NCBI GenBank assembly: GCA_003551265.1
Contig: PUMG01000099.1
Coordinates: forward strand, 1-10,531
Reading direction: 5' to 3'
DNA: 10,531 bases
Source of the DNA: Halovenus sp.
GTDB taxonomy: Archaea; Halobacteriota; Halobacteria; Halobacteriales; Haloarculaceae
Shown: one piece after another, positions 6,735 to 10,531 of the stretch
Numbering within the stretch: position 1 is the stretch's first letter
Layout of the letters: the number at the start of each line of letters is the position of its first letter
Notes under the pieces: model-generated
Databases searched by the model: none
What the model was told of the DNA's origin: nothing
The model's input: the letters and a program-made list of their open reading frames with translations, nothing else
Translations under genes and position numbers: made by a program

Positions 6735-7685
6735 GTGACGCAGTGGGCCCCGTTTTTCGCGCTCACAGTCGTCCTCACGCTGTTGTTACTCGTTCTTGCG
6801 CGACTCTCACAGGACGCCATCGAGGAGTACGCTCCCGAAGACGTGGATGAATCCACTTCTGAGAGCAGGAGTCCGTCCACTCCCGGGGACGTGGATGGGT
6901 TTATTCCTGAAGAGACTGCGAGCATCACGGTCGAAAACGATGAGAGTGACTGGGCGTACGAACTGCCGTTAGAGGACGGTCAGATGGAGCCCAGAACGTC
7001 AGAAGCAGGGGCGTTTCCAGCGAATCGCAGGGAGAAACGAGACGCTGGTGAGGACATCGTTCTCACGCCGGGTATGTTGATGGCGAACGTCGCGCTCACA
7101 CAGGGACTCGTCGTAGGGGTGTTGCTGGCTGGCGTGTGGTACTTCGACGTGCCGGCGGCAGCCCTCGGTGTCACAGACGACCCGCTCAGCACCGGCCTGC
7201 CCGCAGTTGTAGTCGGCGTCGCATTTGGTGCAGTACTGTGGATAGCGAACGATATGTCGACGACGCTGGCCGACGCTGTCGGGGCGTCCTACGACGAGCA
7301 CGTTCGCGAACTGCTCGCCCCGGAGTCCGCAGGCGGCTGGGTCGTCCTCTTTGTCGGCGTATTGCCGCTCATCGCGTTCGCGGAGGAACTCCTGTTTCGA
7401 GCGGCGCTCATCGGCGTCCCGGCAGCGGGATTCGACGTCAACATCTGGGTGCTGGCGGCACTCTCCTCGGTCGCATTCGCGCTCGGCCACGGCGCACAGG
7501 GGCGCGTCGGCGTCATCGTCACTGGTGCGCTCGGGTTCGTCCTCGCGGCCGGATACGTGGTCACAGACAGTTTAGTGGTGGTCGTCGTCGCTCACTACAT
7601 CATCAACGCGCTGGAGTTCTTCGTCCACGAGTTTCTCGACATCGATGCGGGTATCGGTGACTGGCTGTTGAAACAGCTCACCTGA
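6735..7685 (+). CDS. CPBP-family intramembrane glutamic/metal-type protease
   Basis: The CPBP (Abi, CAAX protease and bacteriocin-processing) family comprises multi-pass membrane proteases related to Rce1. This 316-residue protein has all three family motifs: EExxxR at E217-E218-R222 (AEELLFR), FxxxH at F248-H252, and HxxxN at H287-N291. A lone N-terminal membrane helix (about 5-23) is followed by an unusually long acidic Ser/Glu/Asp-rich stretch (about 28-108) with no predicted fold. Further membrane segments then start near residue 115. Translation starts at a GTG two nucleotides after the lonB stop, so the genes are almost certainly co-transcribed and perhaps translationally coupled. No substrate can be named. 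CAAX processing is unlikely to be literal here, and the tie to lonB suggests membrane-protein turnover (inference). Catalytic residues are intact. Confidence 0.9.
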   Translation: MTQWAPFFALTVVLTLLLLVLARLSQDAIEEYAPEDVDESTSESRSPSTPGDVDGFIPEETASITVENDESDWAYELPLEDGQMEPRTSEAGAFPANRREKRDAGEDIVLTPGMLMANVALTQGLVVGVLLAGVWYFDVPAAALGVTDDPLSTGLPAVVVGVAFGAVLWIANDMSTTLADAVGASYDEHVRELLAPESAGGWVVLFVGVLPLIAFAEELLFRAALIGVPAAGFDVNIWVLAALSSVAFALGHGAQGRVGVIVTGALGFVLAAGYVVTDSLVVVVVAHYIINALEFFVHEFLDIDAGIGDWLLKQLT

Positions 7686-7690
7686 CCCGA

Positions 7691-7699
7691 AGTATTTTG
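7691..7699 (+). promoter_or_regulatory. TATA box of the DUF389 gene
   Basis: AGTATTTTG is centred about 28 nt before the GTG start at 7723. The predicted transcription start is about 7720, giving a leaderless mRNA. The T4 run could also contribute to termination of the lonB-CPBP transcript, whose last stop ends at 7685. Confidence 0.45.
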
Positions 7700-7722
7700 C
7701 TCTCCTCACCATCATCTTCGAT

Positions 7723-9015
7723 GTGCGACTCGTTCAGGTCACGATTCCCTCGGGAAAGCGCGACAGTCTGCTGGCTGCACTCGAAGACGAACAGCTCGAT
7801 TACGTGGTTGCCGAGGAGATAAGCGACGAGAAGTACGACGGCATCGCATACGTTCCGCTCCCAACGAACGCTGTCGAGCCTGTGTTGGAGACGCTCAGGG
7901 AAGCAGGGCTGGGTGAGGACACGTTCACCGTGGTACTGGCCGCGAACACCGTCGTCTCCCGGCGCTTCGAGGAGTTACAGGAGGAGTACGCCGAAGAGCG
8001 AGACGAGGACCGCATCGCACGGGACGAACTCACCTCGGCGGCAGCAGACCTCGCACCCTCGATGCCGACCTATGTCATCATGACCGTCGTCAGCGCGGTC
8101 GTCGCGACGGCGGGTCTCCTGCTGGATTCGGCAGCGGTCGTCGTCGGGTCGATGGTCATCGCTCCGCTCGTCGGTCCGGCGCTCTCAGCGAGTGTCGGAA
8201 CCGTCGTTGGCGACAACGCGATGTTCCGCCGCGGCATCAAACTCCAGGTTTTCGGCCTGTTGCTCGCGATTGCTGCTGCATTTCTGTTCGCGTTCGTGGT
8301 CAGACACGTTCATCTCGTTCCGCCGCTCGCGGACGTGACGACCGTCCCCGAGATACGCGAGCGCGTCGCGCCTGATTTCCTCATGCTAGCTATCGCTATC
8401 GGGGCCGGGGTCGCCGGTATCATCAGTCTCACGAGCGGCGTTTCTGTGGCACTCGTCGGCGTGATGATTGCGGTTGCGCTCATCCCTCCTGCCGCCACTG
8501 TCGGTATCGGACTGGCGTGGGGACAGCCGAGCGTCAGCGTCGGGTCGGCCGTGCTGTTGCTCGTGAACGTGCTGTCTATCAACCTCGCCTCGCTCGTCGT
8601 ACTCTGGTACAAGGGATACCGACCACAGCGATGGTTTCGTCGTGACGAGGCCCGCCGGAACCTTCTCAGACGTGGGGTGACGCTCGCGGTTGCCATCCTC
8701 ATCCTCTCGGCCTTTCTCGGCGGCGTCACGTTCGATTCCTTCCAGCGTGCATCCACCGAGGAGGCGATTCAGGACGACGCTGCGACCGCTATCGAGAGCT
8801 TCGACACCCCACACGAACTTGAACTCGTCGAGGTGGACGTTCGCTACCAGCAGATTCTCCCGTTTCAGGAGCCACAGCGAGTCGTCGTGACTGTGGGAAT
8901 CCCACCGGGAGAGACGGTCTCGGGACTCGCTACCGAGATACGTGAACGAGTTCATGAGACGACTGGAAACGATGTCGAGATAGAGGTACGATATGTGCAG
9001 ATTGAAATAGGGTGA
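7723..9015 (+). CDS. TIGR00341 / DUF389 family multi-pass membrane protein
   Basis: This is a 430-residue membrane protein of unknown function. Residues 1-78 form a small soluble domain (MRLVQVTIPSGKRD...), followed by a charged helix (about 80-105). The DUF389 membrane core lies at about 112-335 and contains the family hallmark DSAAVVVGSMVIAPLVGP (135-152), the motif VALIPPAATVGIGLA (251-265), and NVLSINLAS (282-290). A soluble C-terminal domain (about 340-430) follows. The glycine/alanine- and proline-rich membrane motifs look transporter- or channel-like, but no substrate is established to my knowledge. The start is a GTG at 7723; the overlapping ATG at 7721 is in another frame. It has its own TATA box, so it need not belong to the lonB operon even though only 37 nt separate it from the protease gene. 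Confidence 0.9.
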   Translation: MRLVQVTIPSGKRDSLLAALEDEQLDYVVAEEISDEKYDGIAYVPLPTNAVEPVLETLREAGLGEDTFTVVLAANTVVSRRFEELQEEYAEERDEDRIARDELTSAAADLAPSMPTYVIMTVVSAVVATAGLLLDSAAVVVGSMVIAPLVGPALSASVGTVVGDNAMFRRGIKLQVFGLLLAIAAAFLFAFVVRHVHLVPPLADVTTVPEIRERVAPDFLMLAIAIGAGVAGIISLTSGVSVALVGVMIAVALIPPAATVGIGLAWGQPSVSVGSAVLLLVNVLSINLASLVVLWYKGYRPQRWFRRDEARRNLLRRGVTLAVAILILSAFLGGVTFDSFQRASTEEAIQDDAATAIESFDTPHELELVEVDVRYQQILPFQEPQRVVVTVGIPPGETVSGLATEIRERVHETTGNDVEIEVRYVQIEIG

Positions 9016-9132
9016 AAGTCAGGGCGACGTCAGCGACTGGAGTGTCTTGATCGCCGTCCGCCTCATTGTATTCCAAACATCAGTACCGAACTTTTGTGAG
9101 GTACTGAGATTCACCGGCCGAGTGCAGGCCAG
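9016..9132. other. Convergent intergenic spacer
   Basis: This 117-nt gap lies between the ends of the DUF389 gene (plus) and the GTPase gene (minus). Apart from the stem-loop entered separately, I see no coding potential or conserved element in it. Confidence 0.5.
9080..9107. terminator. Stem-loop between convergent genes, possible bidirectional terminator
   Basis: TCAGTACC (9080-9087) and GGTACTGA (9100-9107) are perfect 8-bp inverted repeats around a 12-nt loop that contains TTTT. The position, midway between two convergent stop codons, suits a shared transcription stop or an RNA-processing site. Archaeal terminators do not require hairpins, so the role is inferred. Confidence 0.4.
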
Positions 9133-10125
9133 TCACCCTTCGTCGATTGGAAGCTCTGGCTCGTAGTCGACGGCCTCGATAGCCGCTTCGAGCACAGTAT
9201 CGACGTTCGTCCCTTCGGTGACGCTCATCAGGAAATCGGCATCTTCGAAGCTGCCATCATCGAGTGATGCAGCTTCGATTCGGTCTCGTTTGTTGAACAC
9301 GGAGAGAACCGGAACGTCGAACAGTTCTTCGATGTCATCACGGAGCGAACGCTGCGCGTCGAGAGGATACCCACACTCACCTGTTGGGTCGAGCAGGACG
9401 AGCACTGCGTCAGCCGCGTGTTCGAGTGCGCTGACGGCCTGCGATTCGACCTTGTTTCGCTCCTCGGGTGGCCTGTCGAGCAGCCCAGGCGTGTCGATGA
9501 GCTGGTAGCGGATGTGGTTGTGTTCGACGTGACCGACGTGGACCTGCGTCGTCGTGAACGGGTAGGAAGCCTCACGGTTGCTCGCCCGGGTGACGGCGTT
9601 GACGAACGACGACTTGCCGACGTTCGGGTAGCCAGCGACTGCGATTGTCGGCTCGTCGGGACGGATATCGGGCAGGACACGGAGCTGCTCGCGAGCGTGC
9701 ATCAGCGCTTCGAGGTCATCGCCAACCTCCTCGACGACGTCAGCGAGGCGGGCAAACGCCTGCTTTCGGTGTTTGCGGGCGACGTCGATCTCGCTCTTTC
9801 GCATGCGAGGTTCGTACTCGTAGCGGATGTCGGTGGCTTTTCGACTCGCCCACATCACTTCGCTGAGGTTCTGTCGAAGTGCATCGACGCCGACGATGGC
9901 GTCGGCGAGGTTCCGGTAGAACGGATGGAGGGTATCGAAGTCGGGCCAGGCGGTGACGACGTTCTCCAGGTTGTCGGAGATGATGCTGGTGGCCGTCAGC
10001 AGCATCGAGTTCTGGGCGTCGTGGCCGGATTTCGCCCGGCCAGTGCGTGCCGCCCGCGAGAACGCCTTGTCGATAAGCTCGTCCGCCATCGGCGTCGTTG
10101 GCAGGCCCTCGAATGGATGACTCAT
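9133..10125 (-). CDS. NOG1-family (Obg-HflX superfamily) GTP-binding protein
   Basis: This 330-residue GTPase resembles archaeal NOG1; eukaryotic NOG1 acts in 60S ribosome assembly, and a ribosome-biogenesis role is inferred here. A helical N-terminal domain (about 1-150) includes the family stretch ELIDKAFSRAARTGRAK. The G domain follows: G1 GYPNVGKSS (165-173), G2 threonine in YPFTTTQ (188-194), G3 DTPGLLDRP (211-219), G4 NKRD (278-281) and a G5-like SVTEG (301-305). It lacks the long C-terminal extension of eukaryotic NOG1, as is usual in archaea. A GTG at 10149 would add eight residues, but a TATA box 28 nt before the ATG at 10125 overlaps that extension and favours the shorter protein with a leaderless message. 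It is convergent with the DUF389 gene and lies downstream of the PitA-like gene on the same strand. Confidence 0.93.
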   Translation of the reverse strand: MSHPFEGLPTTPMADELIDKAFSRAARTGRAKSGHDAQNSMLLTATSIISDNLENVVTAWPDFDTLHPFYRNLADAIVGVDALRQNLSEVMWASRKATDIRYEYEPRMRKSEIDVARKHRKQAFARLADVVEEVGDDLEALMHAREQLRVLPDIRPDEPTIAVAGYPNVGKSSFVNAVTRASNREASYPFTTTQVHVGHVEHNHIRYQLIDTPGLLDRPPEERNKVESQAVSALEHAADAVLVLLDPTGECGYPLDAQRSLRDDIEELFDVPVLSVFNKRDRIEAASLDDGSFEDADFLMSVTEGTNVDTVLEAAIEAVDYEPELPIDEG

Positions 10126-10148
10126 TGACTCGTCGTAGTTCACGACCA

Positions 10149-10157
10149 CCTAAAACC
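10149..10157 (-). promoter_or_regulatory. TATA box of the NOG1-family gene
   Basis: On the minus strand this reads GGTTTTAGG, centred 28 nt before the ATG at 10125. It implies a leaderless mRNA beginning near 10128. This shows that the GTPase gene need not depend on the upstream pitA-like promoter. Confidence 0.45.
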
Positions 10158-10213
10158 CGTTCGCTCTCGAATCCGCGTCTATCACCACCGTCGGCGAACT
10201 GAGTTAAGCAGCC

Positions 10214-10531
10214 TCACATCAGAAACACGTGTCTGGGCTTGTCGGCAAGGACGTCCCGTCCGTAATCGACCGTGGTTGCGAAGGCGTCCGAGCGGAAGAA
10301 CTCCATGGCGTCGTCCTTCGAGTCCCACTGGCTGGCGATGAACATATCGTTCTCGTCGTCGGTGTTGACCAGCAACGCAGTCTGGCGGTGGCCATCCATC
10401 TCGTCGAGCATCGAACCCACGTCGCCGAACGTCTCGACGAAGCCCTCGCGGTGTTCGGGCTTGACCGTGTAGAACATCCCCATTGTCCCGAAGCCTTCGC
10501 CCTCGCTGGCCCATCCGACAACGCCGGGCAG
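10214..10531 (-). CDS. pitA: PitA-like protein, C-terminal part (chlorite dismutase-like / antibiotic-biosynthesis monooxygenase fusion), 5'-truncated by window edge
   Basis: The frame is open from the right edge to the stop at 10214, giving 105 visible residues. The first 16, beginning LPGVVGWASEGEGFGT, are in frame with MGMFYTVKPEHREGFVETF. The start is therefore outside the window, and the internal methionine at 10483 is unlikely to be the true start. The visible part is a dimeric alpha/beta-barrel (ABM/Dabb-like) domain with MDGHRQTALLVN, FIASQWDS and a C-terminal helix followed by PRHVFLM. Haloarchaeal PitA proteins carry this domain fused behind a chlorite dismutase/HemQ-like heme-binding domain; the leading residues look like the end of that region. 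Heme metabolism or oxidative-stress function is inferred from the family. The Cld-like domain is not visible, so the fusion itself is a prediction. Confidence 0.75.
   Translation of the reverse strand: MPGVVGWASEGEGFGTMGMFYTVKPEHREGFVETFGDVGSMLDEMDGHRQTALLVNTDDENDMFIASQWDSKDDAMEFFRSDAFATTVDYGRDVLADKPRHVFLM

Noticed and set aside
9418..10128. 236-codon plus-strand frame opposite the NOG1-family gene
   Set aside because: The minus strand carries intact G1, G3 and G4 motifs, and the plus-strand product has no recognisable family.
10126..10149. GTG start adding eight residues to the NOG1-family GTPase
   Set aside because: The TATA box at 10149-10157 would place the transcription start downstream of this GTG.
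1..10531. Search for mobile elements, CRISPR repeats, tRNA genes, defence or toxin genes
   Set aside because: No transposase, integrase, regularly spaced repeats or tRNA-like cloverleaf was seen by reading. All large frames are explained by core haloarchaeal genes.

Overview
The window is chromosomal DNA from a halophilic archaeon (class Halobacteria); the genus cannot be fixed from the sequence alone. The evidence is the strongly acidic protein composition, GC-rich third positions, TATA-like boxes placed about 25-30 nt before start codons so that most transcripts would be leaderless, and the gene content: A-type ATP synthase subunits H and I, membrane-bound archaeal LonB, archaeal NadM, an archaeal NOG1-type GTPase and a PitA-like protein. 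No mobile element, CRISPR array, tRNA or rRNA was seen. The gene order looks like core chromosome.

Layout. (1) 1-2036, minus strand: the start of an A-type ATP synthase operon, atpH followed by overlapping atpI, which runs off the left edge. (2) 2164-3308, plus strand: a tight pair made of a quinone-methyltransferase-like SAM enzyme and a stand-alone CinA C-terminal (NMN amidase, PncC-like) protein. (3) 3338-4352, minus strand: nadM (NMN adenylyltransferase), then a small unrecognised four-CxxC protein that looks like an internal duplication. (4) 4522-7685, plus strand: lonB followed 2 nt later by a CPBP-family intramembrane protease, a probable two-protease membrane operon. (5) 7723-9015, plus strand: a DUF389/TIGR00341 membrane protein with its own promoter. 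(6) 9133-10531, minus strand: a NOG1-family GTPase, and at the right edge the C-terminal part of a PitA-like fusion protein.

How the genes may work together. Two neighbouring transcription units act on nicotinamide mononucleotide: the CinA-type amidase would turn NMN into NaMN, and NadM adenylates NMN to NAD. LonB and the CPBP protease are both membrane-embedded and probably co-expressed, which suggests shared membrane-protein quality control. The ATP synthase genes, the possible quinone methyltransferase and the PitA-like protein all touch respiration, but nothing in the sequence links them mechanistically.

The window is mostly well-known haloarchaeal housekeeping genes. The parts that are less explained are the duplicated zinc-ribbon-like protein, the long acidic linker in the CPBP protease, the histidine-rich insert in AtpI, and a few small dyad elements between genes. 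No clearly new multi-gene system was found.
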